Shown here piece after piece: positions 25,198 through 33,418 of a stretch of 64,000 nt of DNA (position 1 is the stretch's first letter; every line of letters begins with the position of its first letter). Source of the stretch: CAVSUB01 sp963730995 (GTDB lineage: Bacteria > Acidobacteriota > Vicinamibacteria > Vicinamibacterales > 2-12-FULL-66-21); the NCBI GenBank assembly GCA_963730995.1, contig CAVSUB010000002.1, forward strand, positions 930,001 through 994,000, given 5' to 3'. Under the pieces are notes generated by a model. That model was not told the DNA's origin and searched no databases. It saw nothing but the letters and a program-made list of their open reading frames with translations. A program made the translations under genes and the position numbers.

Positions 25198-25607
25198 TCC
25201 GTGCGCTCCTTGTTGGGCTGGGAGCCCGCAGCGTTCAGCGGATGAACTATCGCACAGGTGGGCCGGGAACGGAGGTCTCGGAGAGAACGGAGACGGTTCA
25301 CAAACGGAGCAACGGAGCCAACGGAGGGCGAACGGAGAAGACAGGCGGGCTCGCGCCGCGCGTAGCGCGGCGGCGTGGGTGCGGCAGGACGGCAGACGCG
25401 AGCACTCCATCCGCACCTCGGGTGTTCGCGTCTGCCGTCCTGCCGCACCCACACGGTGCCGACCTGCGGTCGGCACCCGAGCCCCAGCCGTTCTTGTTCG
25501 TCAGCTGTCTTCTCCGTTTCGCCTTCGTTGACTCCGTTGCTCCGTTTGTGAACCTCCGTTGCCTCCGTCCCCTCCGTCGCAAGTACACTATCGCTCTCGA
25601 GGGAAGA
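25198..25607. other. 410-bp divergent intergenic region dominated by a large palindrome
   Basis: The region is mostly the nested palindrome at 25295-25554. Both flanking starts (25197 minus, 25608 plus) lie just outside it, so the element occupies the promoter space of both genes. Confidence 0.7.
25295..25554. repeat. 260-bp nested palindromic element
   Basis: The 50-nt outer arms at 25295-25344 and 25505-25554 match with about five differences and are built from ACGGAG-type units. Inner arms 25375-25405 and 25422-25452 match 30 of 31 bases around a 16-nt loop. Two further hairpins lie between: GCCGCGC/GCGCGGC near 25355 and GGTGCCGAC/GTCGGCACC near 25455. This points to a non-coding mobile or structural repeat. 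Confidence 0.9.
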
Positions 25608-27548
25608 ATGCGCAGAATCGGATGGCTGTCGTGCGCGACGCTGGCGCTCGCGGGGGTTCTCGCCGCCGCACAGGATGGCGACTGGTCGGCCTATGGAAGA
25701 GATCCAGGCGGCGAGCGATTCTCTCCGCTCGATCGCATCAAACGCGAGAACGTCGGATCGCTCCAGGTGGCGTGGACGTTTCGCACCGGTGATGCGTACG
25801 AGCCTAAAGCAGGGCGTGGGACCGCGTTCGAAACAACGCCGCTCTATGTCGACGGAACGCTCTATCTCAGCACGCCCGTAGGACGCGTCATCGCCCTCGA
25901 TCCTGTTTCCGGCCAGCAACGCTGGGCTTTCGACGCGAAGTCGCCGCGCGACATGGGATACGGCGATTTCGCCAGCCGCGGCGTCTCGACATGGCAGCGG
26001 GGCGGCGAGCGTCGCATCTTCGTCGCGACGATCGACGCGCGGCTCATCGCTCTCGACTCCCGCACGGGCAAGCCCGTCGCCGGCTTCGGCGATCGAGGCA
26101 TCGTCGATCTACGTCAGGGACTGCGGATCCCGCCGGTGGGATTCGCCGACTACGAGGTCACCTCTCCGCCCGCGGTTGTCGGCAACACGATCGTCGTTGG
26201 CTCTGGCATTGCGGACGGCACATCGAAACCGCATCCGAGCGGCGAGGTGCGGGGCTTCGATGCCGTGACCGGCAAGCTCAAATGGACCTGGGATCCGGTT
26301 CCGCAGGACCCATCTGCGATCGGAGCGGACTCGTGGAAGAACCACAGCGGCCCCCGCTCCGGCGGCTCCAACGCCTGGTCCGTCATCACGGTGGATCCCT
26401 CGCGCAACCTGGTCTTCGTGCCAACGAGCAGTCCCAGCGACGACTATTTCGGCGGAGAGCGGCTCGGCGACAACCTGTTCTCGGATTCGATCGTCGCACT
26501 GCGTGGGGACACCGGGGTGCGTGTCTGGCACTTCCAGACGGTTCACCACGATCTGTGGGACTACGACGTCGCATCCCCGCCAATCCTGTTCGACTGGCGC
26601 AAGGACGGGCGCACGGTCGCCGCGGTGGCAGTGGCCTCCAAGACAGGCCATCTCTTCATCCTCGATCGCGCGACCGGGACGCCGTTGATTCCCGTCGAGG
26701 AGCGTCCTGTCCCCAAGAGCGACGTCGCTGGCGAGGAGGCATCACCGACACAGCCCTTCCCGACGGCGCCGCGCGCGCTCGCGCCCACGACCTTGACTGC
26801 CGGCGACGCCTGGGGCGTGACAGACGAGGATCGCGCCTGGTGCCGCGAGACGATGAGCGCGCTGCGCGCTGAAGGCTTCTTCACGCCGCCGTCGCTGAAG
26901 GGCACGCTCGTCATTCCCGGCAACATCGGCGGCATGGCGTGGGGCGGCATCGCGCACGATCGAGTCAACGATCTTCTCATCATGCCGGTGAACAACCTTG
27001 CCGCGGAGGTTCGCCTCATTCCGCGCGATCGCGTGGAAGCGGAGCGTCAGTCCGGCCGGTTGAGCGGTGACTTCGAATATCACCCGCAGCCGGCCACTCG
27101 TTACGGGATGGTGCGGCGCTTCCTGCTCGGACCCAAAACCCACCTGCCTTGCACACCGCCGCCGTGGGGCACCCTGGTGGCGATCAAGCCGGCGACCGGT
27201 GAGCTGGCATGGCGTGTACCGCTCGGGCAGTTTCCAGGCACCGAGAAGATACCCGGCCTGGAGAAATCGGGATCGATCGCGCTCGGTGGGCCGATCGTGA
27301 CCGCGGGAGGACTGGTGTTCACAGCCGGCACGCTCGAGCCATCCATCTACGCGTTCGATGTGCTGACCGGCGAGCGGCTGTGGAAAGGATCGCTGCCGAC
27401 GAGCGCGCGCTCCACCCCCATGACCTACCTCGGTCCCGATGGCCGCCAGTACGTCGTCATCGCCGCCGGCGGCCACGGAACACCGATCGGTCCGCCGATT
27501 GGCGACTACCTGGTGGCGTTTGCCGTGCCGAAGGCGATGACGCGCTGA
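25608..27548 (+). CDS. PQQ-dependent dehydrogenase (quinoprotein glucose dehydrogenase-like)
   Basis: The ATG at 25608 is chosen because it opens a signal peptide (IGWLSCATLALAGVLAAAQD) followed at once by the family start DWSAYGRDPGGERFSPLDRI. The 646-residue, eight-bladed propeller shows the repeating Trp-docking pattern (LQVAWTFRTGDA, GQQRWAFDAK, GELAWRVPLG) and PPWGTLVAIKPATG near the C-terminus. It should oxidise a sugar or alcohol in the periplasm with pyrroloquinoline quinone. No cytochrome domain is fused. Confidence 0.92.
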   Translation: MRRIGWLSCATLALAGVLAAAQDGDWSAYGRDPGGERFSPLDRIKRENVGSLQVAWTFRTGDAYEPKAGRGTAFETTPLYVDGTLYLSTPVGRVIALDPVSGQQRWAFDAKSPRDMGYGDFASRGVSTWQRGGERRIFVATIDARLIALDSRTGKPVAGFGDRGIVDLRQGLRIPPVGFADYEVTSPPAVVGNTIVVGSGIADGTSKPHPSGEVRGFDAVTGKLKWTWDPVPQDPSAIGADSWKNHSGPRSGGSNAWSVITVDPSRNLVFVPTSSPSDDYFGGERLGDNLFSDSIVALRGDTGVRVWHFQTVHHDLWDYDVASPPILFDWRKDGRTVAAVAVASKTGHLFILDRATGTPLIPVEERPVPKSDVAGEEASPTQPFPTAPRALAPTTLTAGDAWGVTDEDRAWCRETMSALRAEGFFTPPSLKGTLVIPGNIGGMAWGGIAHDRVNDLLIMPVNNLAAEVRLIPRDRVEAERQSGRLSGDFEYHPQPATRYGMVRRFLLGPKTHLPCTPPPWGTLVAIKPATGELAWRVPLGQFPGTEKIPGLEKSGSIALGGPIVTAGGLVFTAGTLEPSIYAFDVLTGERLWKGSLPTSARSTPMTYLGPDGRQYVVIAAGGHGTPIGPPIGDYLVAFAVPKAMTR

Positions 27549-27851
27549 ACAAAATGCCCACTGGAACTGCCGGCGTGGTAGCTGACGCGGGAAGCCTGAA
27601 AAGCTAAACAGGTGCTGCTCGCGCGCCCGCCGACGGCGGGCGCTGGAATGAGCGGGCGGGCACGAGATCGCGAACGCAGGTCGATCGTGGCGCGCTCGCG
27701 ATCTCGCGCCCGTCCGCTCATTCCGCCGCGCGGAGCGCGGCGCGAGCAACGGTACCAAGAAATTCGAACGGGCCGGCTCCTCCTCGTCCTCTCTTCCTCT
27801 CCTCCTCCTGTAGAGGTTTTCGTGACGAGTGAACCCTGCCCGGACAAACAC
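27549..27851. other. 303-bp convergent intergenic region
   Basis: It contains the palindromic element at 27614-27750 and then a strongly pyrimidine-rich tract (about 27777-27820, CTCCTCCT-type). No gene seen. Confidence 0.65.
27614..27750. repeat. 137-bp nested palindromic element
   Basis: The left arm 27614-27677 pairs with the right arm 27692-27750 imperfectly. Shared core pieces are TGCTCGCGC at the outside, GGAATGAGCGG in the middle and CGAGATCGCGA at the inside, with an extra GC-rich hairpin in each arm. Same architecture as the elements at 25295 and 30920, with unrelated sequence. Confidence 0.8.
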
Positions 27852-30557
27852 CTACCCTCCTCTCAGCACCCGCAACGGATCGAGCCGCGCTGCGCGCCGC
27901 GCCGGAACGACGCATGCCAGTGCGCTCGCGCTCAGAAGCAGCAGCGGGACGACGACGAACGTCAGCGGATCGTGCGGCGTGACGCCGTAGAGCTGGGTCG
28001 CGAGCTCGCGCGTCAGCCAAGTCGATGCCACGAGACCCACTGCGAGCCCTGCGAGCGTGACGACGAGCCCCTGCAGTAAGACGAGCCGGAAGATGTCCAA
28101 CCTGCGCGCGCCGAGCGCGGTGCGGATCGCCAGCTCGCGCGACCGCTGGGACACCGAGTACGAGAGCACGCCGAACAAGCCGACGCCGGCGATGACAAGA
28201 GCGAAGCCCGCGAACCCTGCGAGCAGGACGGCGTAGAGTCGCGGACGGGCGAGGGTCGTGAGCATCCGTTGCTCGAGCGGCATGACGGCTTCGGCGACCA
28301 GACGATCGTCGGATTCGCGCAGGAGTGACCGCAGCGTCGCGGTGTCCAGTGCCGCACTGGGGGCGCTCGCCAGAAGCGTGACTGTCTGGACCGGAAGGCG
28401 GCCCTCCATCTGGCGGTACGAGCAGTACACCTCTGGCTGTGAGGTGTCCGCCGCGGTCACGTAGCGCACGTCGCCGACGACGCCGATCACCGTGGCTTCC
28501 AGCTGTTGGCCGTCCCGCGATCCGTAACCGGCGACGGGCATCTTCCATCCTAGCGGCGAATCACCGAGATATCGGCGTGCGAACGCCTGGTTGACGACGA
28601 CGCCCCGTTCCGACGTCTCGGTGTCGGCATCAGAGAACGACCGGCCGGCGATCATCCGCATTTCCAGGACGGAAAAGTAGTGCGCGCTGACAATCCGGGG
28701 GGAGGCCTGCACCCTCACGGCCGCGCCAGCGGCCATGGGCGACTTGAACGTGAACGCGCTCGTCGAGCCTCCCGGTGTGAGCGGCAGCTCGGACGTGAAG
28801 GCCACTGCTCTGACGCCTGGTAGGCCACCAAGTCGTGAAAGGACGCTGTTGAGGAGGGCGAGTCGCCGCTCGGGAGAGGGATACATCGACGCCGGCATCG
28901 ACAGCCGGGCCGACACGATGCCGCTCGTGCCGTAGCCCCGGTCCGCGTTGAGCAGCGCCACGAAGCTTCGTACGAGGAGCGAAGCGCCGACGAGCAGCAC
29001 GCACGCGACGGCGACCTGACCCGTCATGATGGCCAGTCGTGCCCGGGCTGTCCGGGTGCGGGCGGCGGCGCCCACAGGCGCCGTTCCGTTTTCGGCGAGC
29101 GCCTCGACGATGTCCAGCCGTCTCGCCCGGAGGGCGGGCAGAAGTCCGAACAGGATGCCAGTGCCCACCGAGACAGAGAGCGCGAAGACGACGACCATCG
29201 CGTCGACGCCGAGGTCGTCCACGCGCGGAAAGTCGACGGGCAGGAGAGATGGCAGAGAGCGATGGAGAATCCACGTGAGCGCGAGACCTGCTCCGCCTCC
29301 GCTCAGGCCGAGGATCAGGCTTTCGACGAGCAGCTGCCTCGTAACGCGCGCGCCGCCCGCACCCAGCGCCGCGCGGATGGCCATCTCGCGGCTCCTCGTA
29401 GTCGTGCGAGCGAGTTGAAGGCTGGCCACGTTGGCTGTGGCGGTCGCGAGCAGCAGGCCGACGGCGGCCAGCAGCACGAGGAGCGGTTGCCGAACGTCGG
29501 CGGTCAGCGCATCGCGAAGAGGCTGTGCCGTGATCCCCACGGGACCGTTGCTGCCGAAGATGGCCATGGTCGTCAGCCCGGTGTCGGCCGCCGATCGCCC
29601 TCGCGCCGTCCCTTCGGACGCAGCCTGCGCCGCGGTGACGCCCGGACGCAGCGCCGCCAAAGCGTTGAACACCGCCAGGAAGTTTCCGGCCGTGGGTCGA
29701 ACGGCGTATGGAACGATGGCGCGTGTTTGCCTGTCCGGGTATGCCTGAGCCTCCGGCAGTACGCCGATCGCCGTATACGACTCGCCATCGAGTTGTATCG
29801 GACGGCCCAGCACCGCGGGATCCCCTCCGAAACGCTGCCGCCAGAGCGTTTCTGACAGGACGACTACTGGCGAAGCTTCGTCCTTCTCGTCGAACAGGCT
29901 GCCGATCAGCGGGCGCACGCCGAGCGCGGCAAACAGAGTGGCGCTGGCGGCGGTGATTCGAATGCGTTCAGGATCGCCTGTGCCCGTTATCGTGACGACG
30001 CGCTGCGACCATGCCGCGAGGTTCTCGATCGTCGCTGGGTCGGGCCGCCACGCGAGGTAGGCGGCGTTGGTGAATGCGCCGAAGCGTGGCGCGATGCCGC
30101 CGCGAGTCTCCTTGAGGACGACGATCCGATCCGCGTGAGGCCAGGGCAGAGGCCGCATCAGCACACCGTACGTCACGCTGAAGAGCACCGTCGTCGCTCC
30201 AATGCCGATCGCCATGGTCAGGATCGTGATCAGCGCGTGCCGGGGTTGCCGCCGGACGAGCCGGGCGGCGTAGCGGACGTCCTGCGCGAGGCCTGCGAAC
30301 CGCGACGACCCGACCGCGACTGGCGGTACGACCGCTTCGACGCGTTGAGATCGACGCTCGAGTGAGCCGGCATCGGTCTGCCATCGATGGAGGAGATCCC
30401 TCACCCTTGCTTCAGCCTCTTCGACGGTGCATCCGTCGGCCCGTGCGGCGTCGTACGTGGAGCTGGCGTGCTGCGCCAGCTCCTCGACGATGTCGTCGGC
30501 CGGCGTGCGTGCGGCGCCCACGAAGGCCGCGCGGACGCGATCCTGCCAGCTATGCAT
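27852..30557 (-). CDS. ABC transporter permease, ADOP type (MacB-like, duplicated)
   Basis: A 901-residue protein. The N-terminal 90 residues are the soluble ADOP extension (VRAAFVGAARTPADDIVEEL). Then come two MacB-type modules, each with a helix, a periplasmic domain and three helices: QDVRYAARLVRRQPRHALIT, a long periplasmic loop, LLVLLAAVGLLLATATANVA, and the second half ending VPARRAARLDPLRVLRGG. Such orphan permeases lack their own ATPase and are characteristic of Acidobacteriota; an efflux or envelope-stress role is presumed. The upstream PadR gene overlaps it by 8 bp. Confidence 0.93.
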   Translation of the reverse strand: MHSWQDRVRAAFVGAARTPADDIVEELAQHASSTYDAARADGCTVEEAEARVRDLLHRWQTDAGSLERRSQRVEAVVPPVAVGSSRFAGLAQDVRYAARLVRRQPRHALITILTMAIGIGATTVLFSVTYGVLMRPLPWPHADRIVVLKETRGGIAPRFGAFTNAAYLAWRPDPATIENLAAWSQRVVTITGTGDPERIRITAASATLFAALGVRPLIGSLFDEKDEASPVVVLSETLWRQRFGGDPAVLGRPIQLDGESYTAIGVLPEAQAYPDRQTRAIVPYAVRPTAGNFLAVFNALAALRPGVTAAQAASEGTARGRSAADTGLTTMAIFGSNGPVGITAQPLRDALTADVRQPLLVLLAAVGLLLATATANVASLQLARTTTRSREMAIRAALGAGGARVTRQLLVESLILGLSGGGAGLALTWILHRSLPSLLPVDFPRVDDLGVDAMVVVFALSVSVGTGILFGLLPALRARRLDIVEALAENGTAPVGAAARTRTARARLAIMTGQVAVACVLLVGASLLVRSFVALLNADRGYGTSGIVSARLSMPASMYPSPERRLALLNSVLSRLGGLPGVRAVAFTSELPLTPGGSTSAFTFKSPMAAGAAVRVQASPRIVSAHYFSVLEMRMIAGRSFSDADTETSERGVVVNQAFARRYLGDSPLGWKMPVAGYGSRDGQQLEATVIGVVGDVRYVTAADTSQPEVYCSYRQMEGRLPVQTVTLLASAPSAALDTATLRSLLRESDDRLVAEAVMPLEQRMLTTLARPRLYAVLLAGFAGFALVIAGVGLFGVLSYSVSQRSRELAIRTALGARRLDIFRLVLLQGLVVTLAGLAVGLVASTWLTRELATQLYGVTPHDPLTFVVVPLLLLSASALACVVPARRAARLDPLRVLRGG

Positions 30558-30894
30558 GTCTGATGCGCGCGACGCGATTCAACGCGTCGAAGAAGTTGTC
30601 CCAGACCGTCCGCTGGCTCGCCAGCATCTTCCTGCCAGCCTTGGTCAGCCGATAGTAGCGTCGCCTCCGCTGGCCCGCCTTCTCGACCCAGCGGCCCTCG
30701 ATCAGATCCTTGTCCTCCATCCGGTAGAGGGTCGGGTAAAGGGAGGCCGCGTGGAAGGAGATCGCGCCGCGCGAGCGGTCGTCGATCAGGCCGGCGAGAT
30801 CGTACCCATGCCGGTCGCGTTCTTCGAGCAGCGCGAGGATCAGCAGTTCGGTGCTGCCTCGCTTCAGCTCCCGCTGGAGCGCATTGATGCCCAT
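30550..30894 (-). CDS. PadR family transcriptional regulator
   Basis: A 114-residue winged-helix repressor. The family core is RGSTELLILALLEERDRHGY, then FHAASLYPTLYRMEDKDLIE and RRRRYYRLTKAGRKML. PadR proteins repress transporter and detoxification genes in response to small phenolic or toxic ligands. It overlaps the ADOP gene, which it presumably controls along with itself; a palindrome lies just upstream of its start. Confidence 0.94.
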   Translation of the reverse strand: MGINALQRELKRGSTELLILALLEERDRHGYDLAGLIDDRSRGAISFHAASLYPTLYRMEDKDLIEGRWVEKAGQRRRRYYRLTKAGRKMLASQRTVWDNFFDALNRVARIRHA

Positions 30895-30904
30895 ATGTGG
30901 GCAC

Positions 30905-30914
30905 GATATATATC
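30905..30914 (-). promoter_or_regulatory. GATATATATC palindrome: -10 region and likely PadR operator
   Basis: A perfect 10-bp palindrome ends 10 bp before the PadR ATG. Read on the minus strand, TATATC in it would place the transcript start almost at the ATG, giving a nearly leaderless mRNA, and repressor binding there would block transcription. Inferred from position and symmetry. Confidence 0.45.
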
Positions 30915-30919
30915 ATGAA

Positions 30920-31110
30920 CAGAATTCAGAATACAGAATTCAGAATTTAGAATGCTTTTTCCAATGGCGCCGCCACGAGGCGGCGCTTGTAAATCCTGAA
31001 TTCAGAATACAGAAGTCAGAATCAGCATCGCCAGGTTTGAGAGGCGCCGCCTCGTGGCGGCGCCATTGGAAAAAGTATTCTGTATTCTGACTTCTATATT
31101 CTGAATTCTG
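30920..31110. repeat. 191-bp nested palindromic element
   Basis: Inner arms 30955-30986 and 31044-31075 are perfect 32-bp inverted copies, and each arm is itself palindromic (GGCGCCGCC/GGCGGCGC). The outer arms are heptamer arrays: CAGAATT, CAGAATA, CAGAATT, CAGAATT from 30920, and their near-complement at 31076-31110. The loop again contains heptamers. The element ends 2 bp before the TTG start of the isomerase gene. Confidence 0.95.
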
Positions 31111-31112
31111 CT

Positions 31113-31967
31113 TTGAGACTCAGCTGCCTCCCCGTCTCGTTCTATCCGGATCTTGCAGCGGGCCGGATGACGCTCGCGGACTGGTTCCGGACCGCCGCGC
31201 GCCTTGGGCTCGACGGCGCGGACGTCAGCGTCGCTCATATCGTCAGCCGTCAGCCCACGGACCTGCGGCGCCTCGCGCGGCAGGCGGGCGACGCCGGTGT
31301 CGATGTCCCGATGCTCGTGACGTATACGGATTTCACTCACCCGGATCCCGGTTATCGCGCGAAGCAGGTCGACGAGCTCCGCGCATGGATCGAGGCCGCG
31401 GATCGTCTGCATGTCAGGTTTCTGCGAGTGACGGCAGGTCAGGCGCATCCTCACGTGGAGGAACCCGATGGCATCGGGTGGGCGGTCGACGGGCTGACGG
31501 CCTGTCTGAGCGAGGCGCGCGACGCGGGCATTCGATTGCTCTACGAAAACCACACGCGCGGATCGATCTGGCAGTGGAACGACTTCACGCATCCGGCCGC
31601 GCGGTTCCTCGACGTCGTCTCACGCACGCGAGGGACGGGTCTCGAGGTGCTCTTCGACACCGCGAACAACCTGGTGTTGGGTGATGATCCTGCGCTTGTG
31701 CTGGAGGCCGTGCTCGATCGCCTGGGCGCCGTGCACTTGAGCGACATCGCCAGGCGCGGGGAATACGGGCCGACGGTGATTGGCTCGGGTGTGGCGCCCC
31801 TCAGGCCGGTCGTCGAACGGATCCGGTCCGCCGGCTTCGACGGCTGGATCAGCGTCGAGGAGGCCAGCCGGACCGGCGAGGAAGGATTCCGTCGCGCCGT
31901 CGAGTTCGCCGACCGGCTCTGGGTCGAGGCCGGCGGGTCACCGAGAAAGCGATCCCGCCATGCCTGA
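31113..31967 (+). CDS. Sugar phosphate isomerase/epimerase (TIM barrel)
   Basis: A 284-residue protein. The only early start is TTG 31113, directly at the edge of the palindromic element, with no clear ribosome site; LSCLPVSFYPDLAAGRMTLA is the normal beginning of the family. Metal ligands are suggested by LLYENHTRGS, VLFDTANNLVLGDDPALVLE, VHLSDIARRG and GWISVEEASRTGE. It resembles AP-endonuclease-2-like isomerases (inosose or hydroxypyruvate isomerase relatives). Insertion of the element may have replaced the original leader and start. Confidence 0.85.
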   Translation: MRLSCLPVSFYPDLAAGRMTLADWFRTAARLGLDGADVSVAHIVSRQPTDLRRLARQAGDAGVDVPMLVTYTDFTHPDPGYRAKQVDELRAWIEAADRLHVRFLRVTAGQAHPHVEEPDGIGWAVDGLTACLSEARDAGIRLLYENHTRGSIWQWNDFTHPAARFLDVVSRTRGTGLEVLFDTANNLVLGDDPALVLEAVLDRLGAVHLSDIARRGEYGPTVIGSGVAPLRPVVERIRSAGFDGWISVEEASRTGEEGFRRAVEFADRLWVEAGGSPRKRSRHA

Positions 31968-31978
31968 CCGGGGCTGAA

Positions 31979-32386
31979 CTACTTCCAGCCCGTCGATTTG
32001 CGCGTGAAGCGGGCCGGGAGCGCCGGCTTGCTCTCGGCCGCCGGTTCCGAGTCCTTCGACGCCTCGGCGATCTCCCGTTCGAGATCCTCGTCGTTGGGCA
32101 GCCCGGCGAGCTGGTCGACGAACATCAACGAGTGCTGCGACGGGATCTCGAACTTCTTCCCGCACGTCTTGCAGGTCACCTCGTCGTCCAGCCGAAGCAG
32201 GTAGTCCCGAAGCTTCGCGAACTTCGCCCGATCGCCATCATCCGCGCCAGGCGGCGGCCTGTCCTTCTTCGCGCGCCGCACCCACCTGATGCTGTAGTCG
32301 CCCGTTCGCCGACACTTGGGGCACTGATACCGGCCTTGCCGGGTTTCCGGCCTTTCCGTGAAAAACGCGCGTTCGTCCAGGGACAT
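31979..32386 (-). CDS. Zinc-ribbon protein, unknown function
   Basis: A 135-residue protein. CPKC (about residue 23) and CKTC (about residue 76), separated by a charged linker, could together bind one zinc ion (QCPKCRRTGDYSIRWVRR and VTCKTCGKKFEIPSQHSLMF). The rest is acidic and low complexity. Not recognised as a named family. It is convergent with the isomerase gene (11 bp gap). Confidence 0.65.
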   Translation of the reverse strand: MSLDERAFFTERPETRQGRYQCPKCRRTGDYSIRWVRRAKKDRPPPGADDGDRAKFAKLRDYLLRLDDEVTCKTCGKKFEIPSQHSLMFVDQLAGLPNDEDLEREIAEASKDSEPAAESKPALPARFTRKSTGWK

Positions 32387-32449
32387 CCCCTCATGGTAGC
32401 AACGAAAGCTCTCTGCCGCCCCTTTTCGTGGCGTGCGACCCGCCCCCCG

Positions 32450-32527
32450 AACCCCTGGAACCCCTGGAACCCCTGGAACCCCTGGAACCTCTGGAACCTC
32501 TGGAACCCCTGGAACCCCTGGAACCCC
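32450..32527. repeat. 9-bp tandem repeat, about 8.7 units
   Basis: Consecutive AACCCCTGG units (two read AACCTCTGG). It would encode a NPW repeat in one frame, but there is no start or support for a gene. It lies 95 bp upstream of the glucokinase start. Confidence 0.95.
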
Positions 32528-32621
32528 AGCCCGCGGTCCCCCGCGCTTGACAGGGATGTGATATCCCGTGTGTTGTCATATGGGCAGGCCCCCGGCCGGC
32601 CGAAACCATGCGAGAGGCATC

Positions 32622-33389
32622 ATGACTCCCAAGGGTCGACCCGATCCCGGCACGCTCAGCATCAACGCGATGCGGTACCAATTCGGCGGCCACGTCGGGA
32701 AACCGGTCACGGCCCGAGGCATGGGCGTCCTTGTCATCGACGTCGGCGGAACCAACATCAAGCTCCTCGCAACAGGCCGGAGGACGGTTGTGAAGATTCC
32801 ATCCGGCCCGACGCTGACGCCCAGGAGGCTGGTGCGCCTGGTCCGGCAGTCGGTCGACGGGTGGAAGTACTCGCGCGTCTCGATCGGGTATCCCGGCGTC
32901 GTCCTGCACGGCAAGCCGATCGTCGAGCCGAAGAATCTCGGCCGCGGATGGGTGGGATTCGATTTCGCCAAAGCGTTCGGCTGCCCGACGAGAGTGGTGA
33001 ACGATGCCGCCATGCAGGCGCTCGGAGGTTATCGGGGCGGACGGATGCTGTTTCTAGGTCTCGGGACCGGTCTCGGCAGCGCCCTGATCAGCGACGGGAT
33101 CCTCGAGCCCATGGAGCTCGCGCATCTGCCCTACAAGAAGGGGCGCACGTACGAGCAGTATGTCGGGGCCGCCGGCCTGAAGCGCTTCGGCCGCAAGCGC
33201 TGGTCGCGTCACGTCCTCGACGTCACCGAGCGGCTCAAGGTCGCTCTCGGCGCGGACTATGTGGTGCTCGGCGGCGGGAATGCGAAGCTGCTGAAGGAAC
33301 TGCCGCCTGGCGCGCAGTTGGGCAACAACGCACAGGCGTTCGTCGGAGGCTTCCGGTTGTGGAAGCCGGCGGCGAAGCGACGACAGTAA
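32622..33389 (+). CDS. ppgK: Polyphosphate glucokinase-like ROK family kinase
   Basis: The ATG at 32622 has GAGAGG close upstream; earlier in-frame starts from 32568 lack a site. The 255-residue protein has the ROK phosphate motif VIDVGGTNIKLLATGR, the sugar-binding region GYPGVVLHGKPIVEPKNLGR with GWVGFDFAKAFG, the catalytic region VVNDAAMQALGGYRGG and LGLGTGLGSALISDG. This layout is that of bacterial polyphosphate/ATP glucokinases, which phosphorylate glucose to glucose 6-phosphate. The missing ROK zinc-finger Cys fits this group. Confidence 0.85.
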   Translation: MTPKGRPDPGTLSINAMRYQFGGHVGKPVTARGMGVLVIDVGGTNIKLLATGRRTVVKIPSGPTLTPRRLVRLVRQSVDGWKYSRVSIGYPGVVLHGKPIVEPKNLGRGWVGFDFAKAFGCPTRVVNDAAMQALGGYRGGRMLFLGLGTGLGSALISDGILEPMELAHLPYKKGRTYEQYVGAAGLKRFGRKRWSRHVLDVTERLKVALGADYVVLGGGNAKLLKELPPGAQLGNNAQAFVGGFRLWKPAAKRRQ

Positions 33390-33418
33390 CAGACGGCTGC
33401 AGAAGGCAAGCTTGAAGA

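Noticed and set aside
25242..25607. Upstream extension of the PQQ dehydrogenase
   Set aside because: It is entirely palindromic repeat DNA; the signal peptide begins at 25608.
32132..33415. Long plus-strand frame with an NPW repeat
   Set aside because: It spans the minus-strand zinc-ribbon gene, a minisatellite and the glucokinase in the wrong frame; composition is Arg-rich shadow.
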